Shown here: positions 52,840-60,801 of the stretch, one piece after another | Layout: each line of letters begins with the position of its first letter | How positions within the stretch are numbered: the stretch's first letter is position 1 | DNA from: Paenibacillus dendritiformis | GTDB lineage: Bacteria > Bacillota > Bacilli > Paenibacillales > Paenibacillaceae | NCBI RefSeq assembly: GCF_015845845.1 | Contig: NZ_LDIG01000274.1 | Location: 90,633-154,632, forward strand | DNA length: 64,000 nt | Reading direction: 5' to 3' | Program-made: the position numbers and the translations under genes | Notes under the pieces: generated by a model | Told to the model about the DNA's origin: nothing | What the model saw: only the letters and a program-made list of their open reading frames with translations | The model's database searches: none

Positions 52840-53669
52840 AACGAACTCGTCAGGAAATCATCAGCCAACTGAAAGCGCAAGTCGTCAAAGGCGACATGAT
52901 CTTGGGCGCCGGAGCGGGAACCGGGATCTCCGCCAAGAGCGGCGAAGCGGGCGGCGTCGATTTGATTATCATTTACAACTCGGGAAGATATCGGATGGCC
53001 GGCCGGGGCTCGCTGGCAGGATTGATGCCTTACGGTGACGCGAACCAGATTGTTGTCGATATGGGGGCGGAAGTATTGCCGGTCGTGAAGCGCGCTCCGG
53101 TGCTGGCGGGCGTATGCGGCACCGATCCGTTCCGCATCATGGACGTGTTCCTGAAGCAGTTGAAGGAGCAAGGCTTCGCGGGCGTGCAGAACTTCCCGAC
53201 CGTCGGTCTGATCGACGGCGTCTTCCGGGCCAATCTGGAAGAGACGGGCATGGGCTACGATCTGGAAGTGGACATGATTCGCAAGGCCCATGAGCTGGAT
53301 ATGCTCACGACGCCGTATGTATTCGACGAGGAGCAGGCGATCAAGATGGCCAAGGCGGGCGCGGATATATTGGTTGCGCATATGGGCTTGACGACCAAAG
53401 GGACGATCGGCGCGAAGACCGCGCTCTCCCTTGACGATTGCGCCAAGAAAATCCAGGCTATCGCTGACGCGGGCCGTTCGGTCAATCCGGATATTTTGGT
53501 TATTTGCCACGGCGGTCCGATTGCGGAGCCGGAGGATGCCCGCTATATTTTCGAGCATACGACCGGCATCGACGGATTTTTCGGCGCTTCGAGCATCGAG
53601 CGGTTCGCCGCCGAGGTTGGCATCCGCCAGCAAGCCGAAGCGTTCAAAAATGTAAAATTGAACAAGTAA
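52836..53669 (+). CDS. PEP-hydrolase-like TIM-barrel protein
   Basis: Protein of 277 residues, PF09370 family, corresponding to the C-terminal TIM-barrel domain of Tm-1-like proteins. Motifs parallel those of the regulator at 50299: [50 protein letters not shown] and [15 protein letters not shown]. Related proteins are annotated as phosphoenolpyruvate hydrolases, but the true substrate is not established. The start overlaps the stop of the UPF0261 gene, implying equal synthesis and probably a complex. Confidence 0.87.
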   Translation: MKRTRQEIISQLKAQVVKGDMILGAGAGTGISAKSGEAGGVDLIIIYNSGRYRMAGRGSLAGLMPYGDANQIVVDMGAEVLPVVKRAPVLAGVCGTDPFRIMDVFLKQLKEQGFAGVQNFPTVGLIDGVFRANLEETGMGYDLEVDMIRKAHELDMLTTPYVFDEEQAIKMAKAGADILVAHMGLTTKGTIGAKTALSLDDCAKKIQAIADAGRSVNPDILVICHGGPIAEPEDARYIFEHTTGIDGFFGASSIERFAAEVGIRQQAEAFKNVKLNK

Positions 53670-53680
53670 CGTGTGAAATA

Positions 53681-53734
53681 GACGTGTACGGTTGAACCGC
53701 CGCAAGGCCGTTTCAAGCCGCACACGTCTTTTTT
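53681..53734 (+). terminator. Terminator of the Tm-1-like operon
   Basis: GACGTGT (53681-53687) pairs with ACACGTC (53722-53728), with an inner CGG-TTGAA/TTCAA-CCG stem, followed by six T. The T run touches the end of the converging protease gene. Confidence 0.8.
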
Positions 53735-55373
53735 ATTGCAACCTTGCGCTATACCGATGGAGATGGCGCACGCCGTACACGATCAACGCCGGCAGCGCCA
53801 GATAGAATACGCCGAGCCCGAGGCCGGCTGCCGTTCCCTCCAGCAGGTAAGAGATGCTCATCAGCACGTCGTCGAGCATGAGATGGGCGAACATGGAGGT
53901 CCAGAAGCCATGGCGCAGCATGATCGCGAGGAACAGGAAGCCGATAATGAGCAGCTCCACCGGCCGTGAATAGTACGGGTAAATCGGGTACGTCACATGG
54001 CCGAAGGCCCACACCAAGGTCGGGATGACGCCGGCTGCCCACGGGTTGCGAAGCCAACGGTTCAGCAGGCTGGTCCCGAACCAGCGGAAAACGCCCTCCT
54101 CTGAGATCGCCGCCATCCAGGCGAGAAGCGGATAGAGGGCCGGCACGGTCAGATTGAGCGGCGATAGGGAGGCATCGGTCGCCGCCCAGGCGCCGAAGCC
54201 GGTCTCCAGCGTCAGGAAGATGACGCTCTGAACGCCGAGCAGTACGCCCGCATACAGCGTTCCGAGACGGAAGGAGCCGGTCAAGGCGGCGCCGAATGAC
54301 CGATCGCGCCAAGTGGGCAGCAGCTCGTCCCGTCTCTCCTGCCTCCACATATAGGAGCCTGACACAAGCGAAAAATAAAGGAACAGTCCTTGAATGACCA
54401 TAATGGCCCCTTGTACTACGAGCGCGGCAGTAAGGTTCAGTTCCGTGCGGGGCACTCCGAACTGCAGGACGGCCAGTCCGGGCATCATATTCCATAGATG
54501 AAGCACAGAGATGGCGCACGACAGGAGCGACAGCGCAATCAGCGTGCCCGAGCGGAAGCGGATCCGCCGCCGGTAGTAGATGCAGGCCCAGAGGGCGAGT
54601 ATGCTGAACAAGAACGAGATCCATCGGTAGCCGAAGCGGTACACCGAGCCGGCTGTCTCGGTCTGAGCCTGATCAAGGGCCTCATAGTCGGCCGGAACGA
54701 TCCAGACGGGATGCAGCGCCACGACGCGATCTCCGAGCATGCGAACGGCCAGCTCGAGCCGGGCCGCGCCGATCTCGCCCTCCTTGACGGTATATCGAAG
54801 CTCATCCGGCCGAGAGGGGTCGACGCTCTGCGGCACCAGCTTGGATGCGTCCCAGCCAAGCGCGTTCAGCTCGCGAACGGCAAGCGGCCGCGCCGTCTTT
54901 TCGTCGAGCGCCGGAGCCTCCGGCTGCAGACTTCCCGGTACGGCGGCCAATTCATATCCCACCACGCTGCCGCTCGTCATATGTACGTCAACCTTCAAAA
55001 TGTCGTTCCCGTCCGGGGTCGCGACTTCCATCAGGACTTGATAAATGTCTATCGGGGCCTGGCTGTCCCAAGGAGCATAGCTGTCCGCCAGCCTTTCCCG
55101 GTTGATATAGCCGGAGGCGAGTCTGTCGGTCTTGTAGACGACGGTAGGCTCTTGTTCCGACAGGACGATCCGGCTTCTCCACGGCTCGCCCTTCACATAT
55201 TCTAGCGCCCGCTCGGCAGCCTGGCGCTTCGTCAGAAGCGCTCGTTCTTGCTCTGGCCCGGTCCGGCTCGCTTCCTGAAGCGAAGGAATAACAACCTGCA
55301 GGAGCACAAACACTATAAATCCAATGATCGAAGCCAGCAATAGTCGTTTCGTTACGTGATGGGACACAGGCAT
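53733..55373 (-). CDS. CPBP-family intramembrane protease
   Basis: Polytopic protein of 546 residues. An N-terminal helix (11-30) is followed by a large extracytoplasmic domain (about 31-248), then several membrane helices. The CPBP/Abi protease core near the C-terminus has E425-E426-xxx-R430, H459 in WAFGH and H497 in FAHLMLDD, the expected catalytic and metal residues. CPBP proteases include CAAX-type and bacteriocin-immunity members; the target here is unknown. ATG 55373 follows GGAGG. The large soluble domain is unusual compared with the many CPBP proteins that are mostly membrane-embedded. Confidence 0.85.
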   Translation of the reverse strand: MPVSHHVTKRLLLASIIGFIVFVLLQVVIPSLQEASRTGPEQERALLTKRQAAERALEYVKGEPWRSRIVLSEQEPTVVYKTDRLASGYINRERLADSYAPWDSQAPIDIYQVLMEVATPDGNDILKVDVHMTSGSVVGYELAAVPGSLQPEAPALDEKTARPLAVRELNALGWDASKLVPQSVDPSRPDELRYTVKEGEIGAARLELAVRMLGDRVVALHPVWIVPADYEALDQAQTETAGSVYRFGYRWISFLFSILALWACIYYRRRIRFRSGTLIALSLLSCAISVLHLWNMMPGLAVLQFGVPRTELNLTAALVVQGAIMVIQGLFLYFSLVSGSYMWRQERRDELLPTWRDRSFGAALTGSFRLGTLYAGVLLGVQSVIFLTLETGFGAWAATDASLSPLNLTVPALYPLLAWMAAISEEGVFRWFGTSLLNRWLRNPWAAGVIPTLVWAFGHVTYPIYPYYSRPVELLIIGFLFLAIMLRHGFWTSMFAHLMLDDVLMSISYLLEGTAAGLGLGVFYLALPALIVYGVRHLHRYSARLQ

Positions 55374-55579
55374 AGCGCGACCTCCGTTCACAATTCCGGT
55401 GCTTTTCATTATTGTATCCACTCTCTTGCCGGAAAGTCCAGGCATGCAAATTGTGGAAGAAATCAGCTACACGCTGAAATAGCAAGCGCGAAAGACGCAG
55501 TGGGAGATTGGGATAGGATGTAAGCGCTATTTGAAGACTTTTTCCTGTATTTTTTGTTCATTTTGTGCCTGCATGGACT

Positions 55580-55608
55580 TTGTGCCCCTGTCATGAAACG
55601 TATATAAT
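55580..55608 (+). promoter_or_regulatory. Promoter of the ktrBA riboswitch transcript
   Basis: TTGTGC (55580-55585) and TATAAT (55603-55608) are separated by exactly 17 bases, just upstream of the riboswitch. Confidence 0.7.
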
Positions 55609-55621
55609 CTCGTTATGAATT

Positions 55622-55760
55622 CAATACGGCCGAATTTCGTGAAGACGAAAGCGGGGGACCCGATCATTGGGGTGAATTTTGCGCCGATCCGCGTCATGGA
55701 TCGAACGCAAATAGGGCGGCCTGAACGCGCCCGAATCCGTCAGCTAACCTCGTAGGCATT
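55622..55760 (+). ncRNA. c-di-AMP riboswitch (ydaO/yuaA class)
   Basis: Conserved elements in order are CCGAAT near 55630, GCGGGGGACCC at 55651, GGGGTGAAT at 55669, CCCGAATCCGTCAGC at 55730-55744 and TAACCTCGTAGGC at 55745-55757. These are the signature pieces of the ydaO/yuaA aptamer. It is followed by a terminator and then ktrB. In Bacillus the same class turns off K+ uptake genes when c-di-AMP is high. Confidence 0.92.
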
Positions 55761-55781
55761 GAACGTCAGGATACCAGCGTT

Positions 55782-55807
55782 AGCATTGGATCTCCAGTGC
55801 TTTTTTT
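55782..55807 (+). terminator. Riboswitch expression-platform terminator
   Basis: AGCATTGG (55782-55789) pairs with CCAGTGCT (55794-55801), followed by seven T, 25 bases before ktrB. c-di-AMP binding is expected to favour this terminator. Confidence 0.85.
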
Positions 55808-55831
55808 CGTGCTGAAAATGAGGTGAATTCG

Positions 55832-57190
55832 ATGAAATCCATTAAAAAAGCATCCCGGTGGCAGCTTACCCCGCCACGAATTCTGGTGATGGGGTTCGGG
55901 ATGATTATTCTTATCGGGGCGCTGCTGCTGATGCTTCCGATAGCCAATGCGGACGGCCAGCCACTTCCCTTCATCGATGCGCTGTTCACAGCCACGTCGG
56001 CCACTTGCGTGACGGGGCTTGTCGTGGTGGATACGGGCACGCACTTCACCATGTTCGGGCAAATCGTCATTATTACGCTGATTCAGGTCGGCGGACTCGG
56101 CTTCATGACGATGGCGACGCTGTTCGCCCTTGCCTTCCGCAAGCGTATTTCGTTGAAGGAACGGCTCATTTTGCAGGAAGCGCTGAATCAAGGCAGCATG
56201 GAGGGCATCGTTCGCCTGATTCGCAAGGTGCTGCTGTACGCCTTCAGCATCGAAGGGGCGGCGGCGGTTCTGTTCACGCTGCGCTGGGCCTTGGACCTGC
56301 CGTTCGGCAAGGCGTTGTACTTCGGCATTTTTCACGCGGTATCGCTGTTCAATAACGCCGGGTTCGATCTGTTCGGCTCCGTATCGGGACCGTTCACCAG
56401 CCTGACCCTGTATGTGGGCGACCCGATCGTCAATATTGTCGCGATGCTGCTGATCGTTCTGGGCGGACTCGGCTTCATCGTCCTGTCCGATGTGACGGAG
56501 TACCGGCGCACCCGCAGGCTGGCGCTGCATTCCAAGGTCGTGCTGACGATGACGGGCTTGCTCATCGCATTGGGCGCCATCGTCATTTTCGTCTTCGAGT
56601 TCACGAACCCGGCGACGCTGGGCAGTCTGAATGGCTGGCAGAAGATGTGGGCGGCCTTTTTCCAATCGGTGAGTCCGCGGACCGCCGGGGCGAATACGGT
56701 CGATATCGGGGCGATGCGGCAGGCGACGCAGTTCTTCCTCGTCGTGCTGATGTTCATCGGGGCGTCTCCCGGGTCGACGGGGGGCGGAATCAAGACGACC
56801 ACGTTCGCTATTTTGATCGGCGCCGTCATCACGATGATTCGGGGGAAGGAGGACATCGTCATCTTCCGTCATCGGCTGGGCAAAGACCGGATCTTTAAGG
56901 CGGTCACGATCACATTGATGGCATTGTTCATGGTGATCGGAGTAACGATGGTCTTGTCCACGACCGAGGATCATCCCTTTTTGATGATATTGTTCGAGAC
57001 TACCTCGGCCTTTGGCACCGTCGGTTTGACGGCGGGGTTGACGACCGATTTGACCGTGATCGGCAAATTATTGATTTGTCTGATGATGTTCGCGGGGCGT
57101 CTCGGTCCGATTACGCTGGCCTATGCTTTAGGCCCGAAGAGCGAACGTGAGCTATACAAGCACCCGGAAGGCAAAATTACGATTGGATAA
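55832..57190 (+). CDS. ktrB: Potassium transporter membrane subunit KtrB
   Basis: TrkH/KtrB-type K+ channel-like transporter, 452 residues, four repeated M1-P-M2 units. Selectivity-filter-type loops are ATSATCVTGLVVVDTG, NNAGFDLFGS, SPRTAGANTVD and TSAFGTVGLTAGL; the flexible gate motif GASPGSTGGGIKT lies before the last repeat. ATG 55832 follows GAGGTG; an in-frame GTG at 55823 falls inside that site. It works with KtrA encoded 63 bases downstream and is under the c-di-AMP riboswitch. Confidence 0.93.
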   Translation: MKSIKKASRWQLTPPRILVMGFGMIILIGALLLMLPIANADGQPLPFIDALFTATSATCVTGLVVVDTGTHFTMFGQIVIITLIQVGGLGFMTMATLFALAFRKRISLKERLILQEALNQGSMEGIVRLIRKVLLYAFSIEGAAAVLFTLRWALDLPFGKALYFGIFHAVSLFNNAGFDLFGSVSGPFTSLTLYVGDPIVNIVAMLLIVLGGLGFIVLSDVTEYRRTRRLALHSKVVLTMTGLLIALGAIVIFVFEFTNPATLGSLNGWQKMWAAFFQSVSPRTAGANTVDIGAMRQATQFFLVVLMFIGASPGSTGGGIKTTTFAILIGAVITMIRGKEDIVIFRHRLGKDRIFKAVTITLMALFMVIGVTMVLSTTEDHPFLMILFETTSAFGTVGLTAGLTTDLTVIGKLLICLMMFAGRLGPITLAYALGPKSERELYKHPEGKITIG

Positions 57191-57253
57191 TCGGTCTTCA
57201 ATCCGGGGTTATCTATGTAAAAGAAGAGTAATGGGCGAAGGAGCAATACGAAC

Positions 57254-57922
57254 ATGGAGTTACAGCAATTTGCGGTCGTGGGGATGGGCAGATTCGGGTC
57301 GAGTCTGGCGCAGGAGCTGGTCGAGCTTGGCCATCAGGTGCTGGGGATCGACAAGGATGAAGAGGTTGTGTCGGAGATGAACAATGTCTTGACGCACGCC
57401 GTCGTTGCCGATGCGTCGGATGAGGATGTGCTTCGTTCGCTCGGGATCCGTAATTTCGATTGCGCGATTGTCGCGATCGGGAATGATCTGCAGACGAGCA
57501 TTCTCGTCAGCATCCAAATGAAGGAGCTTGGCGTGAAAAAAGTGGTGGCCAAAGCCGTCTCAGAGCTGCACGGGCGCGTGCTGGAACGAATCGGCGTCGA
57601 TCGGGTCATCTACCCGGAACGGGATATGGGGATCCGGGTCGCCCACCAGCTGGTGTCGCCGAACCTTCTGGATTATATCGAGCTGTCCAAGGACTACACG
57701 ATTGCGGAGCTGAGCGTTCCCGGCAGCTTATGCGGCAAAACGCTCAAGGATGTCAACCCGAGAGCCCGGTACGGCTGCAGCATCGTGGCTCTGCATAAGC
57801 CGAACGGCGTCATTATTGCTCCATCGGCCGAGGATGTCCTCCAGGACGAGGACGTCATGGTCGTCATCGGGACGAATGCCCAGATTGATCAATTCGAGGA
57901 TCAGATCGGGAAGCGCAAGTAG
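57254..57922 (+). CDS. ktrA: K+ transport regulatory subunit KtrA (RCK)
   Basis: Cytosolic gating ring subunit of 222 residues. The RCK_N Rossmann domain binds ATP/ADP through GMGRFG (10-15), with D33 likely contacting the ribose. The RCK_C domain (about 140-220) is where c-di-AMP binds in KtrA of other Firmicutes. A GAAGGAG site precedes ATG 57254. Order is ktrB-ktrA, the reverse of B. subtilis ktrA-ktrB. c-di-AMP could thus act twice: on the mRNA through the riboswitch and on this protein. Confidence 0.93.
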   Translation: MELQQFAVVGMGRFGSSLAQELVELGHQVLGIDKDEEVVSEMNNVLTHAVVADASDEDVLRSLGIRNFDCAIVAIGNDLQTSILVSIQMKELGVKKVVAKAVSELHGRVLERIGVDRVIYPERDMGIRVAHQLVSPNLLDYIELSKDYTIAELSVPGSLCGKTLKDVNPRARYGCSIVALHKPNGVIIAPSAEDVLQDEDVMVVIGTNAQIDQFEDQIGKRK

Positions 57923-57927
57923 ATCAA

Positions 57928-57962
57928 CAAAGCCCTCGTGCCATTCCGGCAGGAGGGCTTTG
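57928..57962. terminator. Hairpin between ktrA and Yip1-like gene
   Basis: CAAAGCCCTC (57928-57937) pairs with GAGGGCTTTG (57953-57962), with inner GCC/GGC pairs. Only short T/A runs flank it, but its place between converging genes suggests a shared terminator. Confidence 0.55.
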
Positions 57963-57979
57963 ATGCATGCGGGACGGGA

Positions 57980-58771
57980 TTAGAACAGAATTTTGGTCAT
58001 AATCAATAACAGCAGGAAGTAGCCGCTGAGGCCGGCCAGCACATAGACGAAGCGGTTGTTCCGCGACACTTGGGCTTGTTCCAGCGATTCATAGAGGGTC
58101 ATCATGACCGATACGAGCCAGGCCAGGCCGGCGATGGAGAGCGCCAAGGAATAGAATGTCAGCAGGGTGATGATTCCGGCTGCTGCATAGATAGGCCCGT
58201 AAGGCATCTGCATCGCGGCTAACTGTACGAAAAAGGTCTTGGCGTCAAGCTCCCGCCCGCCTTTCCAGCGGTTCACGACGTAGAGCGAGCCGAAGAGGGC
58301 GGCCAAGGCAACGAGATGAAGCAGCATCAACTGCAGAAAATACGAAAACGGCGGAACGGTGCTGCCAAGCCCGAGCGGCAGGGAGCCGAACAAATACCTC
58401 GCAAATTGGCTGAGGAACAGATAGCCGAAGAGCGCAAATCCGACCGCAGACCCGAAAGCCCCGATCACGCCGTACCAATAATCGGCTCCCGTCGTCATAT
58501 AGCTTGCGGCTTGCGGCTCCTTCATGAGACGGAGGACGCGCCCCATATCGATATTCGGCGCGGACGTCTTCGGCGAGCCATAACCCGGAGCCGGCGGCTG
58601 GACAGGCTCCTGCGCGTGGCGGGCGGACATCGTCTGCTCCGCCGCGGCGGCGGTCTCCCGCCGATCCGGCGAGGATGCCAGGCCTTCATCTGCCGGCCGC
58701 CCGTCATGAACCCGGCACGTATGTACCTCGTGCTCCTGCAGCGGTTCGCCGCATCGATTGCATACTTTCAT
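57980..58771 (-). CDS. Zinc-ribbon, Yip1-like membrane protein
   Basis: Protein of 263 residues. A short N-terminal zinc-ribbon-like motif (CNRCGEPL...HTC) is followed by a disordered proline-rich linker (about 25-75). Five or so membrane helices of Yip1 type follow from about residue 100 (WYGVIGAFGSAVGFALFGYLF). Function unknown; such proteins are common in Paenibacillus. GGAGG precedes ATG 58771. Confidence 0.75.
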   Translation of the reverse strand: MKVCNRCGEPLQEHEVHTCRVHDGRPADEGLASSPDRRETAAAAEQTMSARHAQEPVQPPAPGYGSPKTSAPNIDMGRVLRLMKEPQAASYMTTGADYWYGVIGAFGSAVGFALFGYLFLSQFARYLFGSLPLGLGSTVPPFSYFLQLMLLHLVALAALFGSLYVVNRWKGGRELDAKTFFVQLAAMQMPYGPIYAAAGIITLLTFYSLALSIAGLAWLVSVMMTLYESLEQAQVSRNNRFVYVLAGLSGYFLLLLIMTKILF

Positions 58772-58865
58772 CTTATCTACCTCCTAGATTTCCCCCATCA
58801 TGCATGAACATATCGGGTCTCTATTCTCTCTTTTTGTAACAAAATTAGATTCGACACATCCACTC

Positions 58866-59780
58866 CTATTCCTGCTTCGATTGCACATTCCATCCAGAGG
58901 CGGCCCGGGCCGTCTCCTCAATGAACCGCCTAGCGGTCAGACTGAGGGCGGCCTGCTTCGCATAGACAAGCGACGTGATCCGCTCGGTCTGCACCAGCTC
59001 TTTCAGATGAATGGCGACAAGCCCGTTGTCGTCCAGCCATTCCGAGCGCAAGTAGGATTGGGGGAGCAGCGCCGCGGCATGGCAGGGGGACAGCAGGCGG
59101 ACGATCGCCTCGAAGGAGTCGATCTCCATCCGGATGTCCGGCACGATGCGGTGGCGCCGGAACAGATCGTCGATCAGCTTGCGGTACCAGGTCCCTTTGG
59201 AGAACAGCAGCATCGGAAGCCCGTTCAGCCAAGTGATCGAGCCTGGGTTGCCGGAGGCCAGCTCATGCTCCCGCGGCACGACCAGCTCCAAATGGTCGGA
59301 GAACAGAGGAAGGCAGACGAGGCTCGGGTCGCGGATCGCGTCGGCGACCAATCCGACATCGACCTTTTGATCGCGGATAAAGGAAATGATCTCGTGCGTC
59401 TTGCCGGTTACGGTTTTCAATTGCGCTTCCGGATATTTTTCTACAAATAAAGAAACAAACAGCGGCAGCGTCGTCTGGAGCGTCGTCAGGCTCGCTCCGA
59501 TCGTCACGGAGGCATGGCCTTCGATCTTGTAATCCGCGATTGACTTCAAGAAGTCGAGCTGACGGTTGCGGATGTCGAGCGCGAACTCATACGTAATCTG
59601 ACCGACCCGGGTCAGCTCCAGCCGCTTGCCGTTCCGGATGAACAGATCGACGCCGAGCTCGCTTTCCAGCTTCGCGATCTGGCGGGAGAGCGCCGGCTGG
59701 GACAGATTGAGACGCTTGGACGCCTGATTCAAGGTGGACAATTCAACGACGGTAGCGAATGATTCCAGCAAATCGAGCAC
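58866..59780 (-). CDS. LysR-family regulator divergent from sdhCAB
   Basis: LysR-type regulator, 304 residues. The winged helix-turn-helix is TLNQASKRLNLSQPALSRQIAKLESELG, and the effector domain has VTIGASLTTLQTTLPLFV. GTG 59780 is preceded by GAGGAGG. It is divergent from the succinate dehydrogenase operon across a 330-base AT-rich control region, so it probably regulates sdh or responds to a TCA-cycle metabolite, in the way CcpC-like regulators do; this is inference. Confidence 0.88.
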   Translation of the reverse strand: MLDLLESFATVVELSTLNQASKRLNLSQPALSRQIAKLESELGVDLFIRNGKRLELTRVGQITYEFALDIRNRQLDFLKSIADYKIEGHASVTIGASLTTLQTTLPLFVSLFVEKYPEAQLKTVTGKTHEIISFIRDQKVDVGLVADAIRDPSLVCLPLFSDHLELVVPREHELASGNPGSITWLNGLPMLLFSKGTWYRKLIDDLFRRHRIVPDIRMEIDSFEAIVRLLSPCHAAALLPQSYLRSEWLDDNGLVAIHLKELVQTERITSLVYAKQAALSLTARRFIEETARAASGWNVQSKQE

Positions 59781-59857
59781 CGCGATTCCTCCTCATGTCA
59801 CGGAATAAAAAGATAGGATTTCAGATAAATGAATTGATATGCATAAAAGTTATTAAA

Positions 59858-59929
59858 ATTATAAAAACATTGCAATACCATTATAAGAGAAAAAGAGGTA
59901 ACATGAGAAGTGTCACAACTTAGTCACAA
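59858..59929. promoter_or_regulatory. Direct repeats in the lysR-sdhC control region
   Basis: ATTATAA occurs at 59858-59864 and 59880-59886 (22 bases apart). GTCACAA occurs at 59912-59918 and 59923-59929 (11 bases apart). Both spacings are whole helical turns, so they could be binding sites of the divergent LysR protein or another regulator. Confidence 0.4.
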
Positions 59930-60020
59930 GTATGGAGAGCGGTTACATCGGCATGACCCAAGAGATCCGTCGTCATGGCATAATGTGGATCGCCTCTGAT
60001 TTCGCAAAAATGACAAAATG

Positions 60021-60049
60021 TTGACGCTTTCGACAGGCACGGGTAAAAT
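60021..60049 (+). promoter_or_regulatory. Promoter of sdhCAB
   Basis: TTGACG (60021-60026) and TAAAAT (60044-60049) with a 17-base spacer, 63 bases before the sdhC start. Confidence 0.75.
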
Positions 60050-60111
60050 GAGGGTTGTTTCAATTACCAAAATCTACTGGTACGTACATGGAAAGGGGAA
60101 ACGGCACGCTT

Positions 60112-60786
60112 ATGAAACGAGGTTATTTTTACTCGCGGAAGTTGCATTCGCTTCTCGGGATTATCCCGCTCGGCTTCTTTCTTGTGGAGCATATGCTGAC
60201 CAACTTCTCGGCATTTGACGGCGGGAAGGAAGCGTTTCAGAGCAGCGTCAAGATGTTGAATGATCTGCCGCTCATATTCTTTCTCGAGCTGTTCGGCATC
60301 TGGCTTCCGCTTCTGTATCACGGAGTGTATGGACTCTATATCGCCTATACGGCGAAGAACAACGTAGGGAACTTCAACTACGGACGCAACGTGGCATTTT
60401 TATGGCAGCGGATTACGGGAGTCATCACGTTTATTTTCGTCACATGGCATGTGTTCGAGACGCGCTTCCAGATTACGCTCGGCAATGTAACCCATGAAGA
60501 ACTGGGCACCCATATGAACGGCATCGTGTCCCAGCCGCTCATGTTCGCCGTCTATATCATCGGGGTCATCGCCGCGTCGTACCATTTCACGAACGGTCTG
60601 TGGGCTTTCCTCGTCAGCTGGGGCATCACGATCGGCCCGCGCGCTCAGCGGGTGTCGGCCAAGGTTTGCATGGGCTTGTTCGTTATCATGTCCGTCTTGT
60701 TCGTATTGTCGCTGATCGGCTTCCGCAGCGAAGAGTTCCAGGCGGCTTCCGTTATGATGGATACAGTGAAATCGGTTATTGGTTAA
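60112..60786 (+). CDS. sdhC: Succinate dehydrogenase cytochrome b558 subunit
   Basis: Membrane anchor of complex II, 224 residues with five helices and two hemes b. The four heme-ligand histidines are visible as H27, H70, H113 and H158, at positions like those of B. subtilis SdhC. The protein carries electrons from SdhB to menaquinone. ATG 60112 is chosen because the family begins at KRGYFYSRKLHSLLG. The ribosome site AAAGGGG is rather far, and ATG 60088 would be the alternative. First gene of sdhCAB. Confidence 0.93.
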   Translation: MKRGYFYSRKLHSLLGIIPLGFFLVEHMLTNFSAFDGGKEAFQSSVKMLNDLPLIFFLELFGIWLPLLYHGVYGLYIAYTAKNNVGNFNYGRNVAFLWQRITGVITFIFVTWHVFETRFQITLGNVTHEELGTHMNGIVSQPLMFAVYIIGVIAASYHFTNGLWAFLVSWGITIGPRAQRVSAKVCMGLFVIMSVLFVLSLIGFRSEEFQAASVMMDTVKSVIG

Positions 60787-60801
60787 GGGGGAGGACGCAT
60801 A

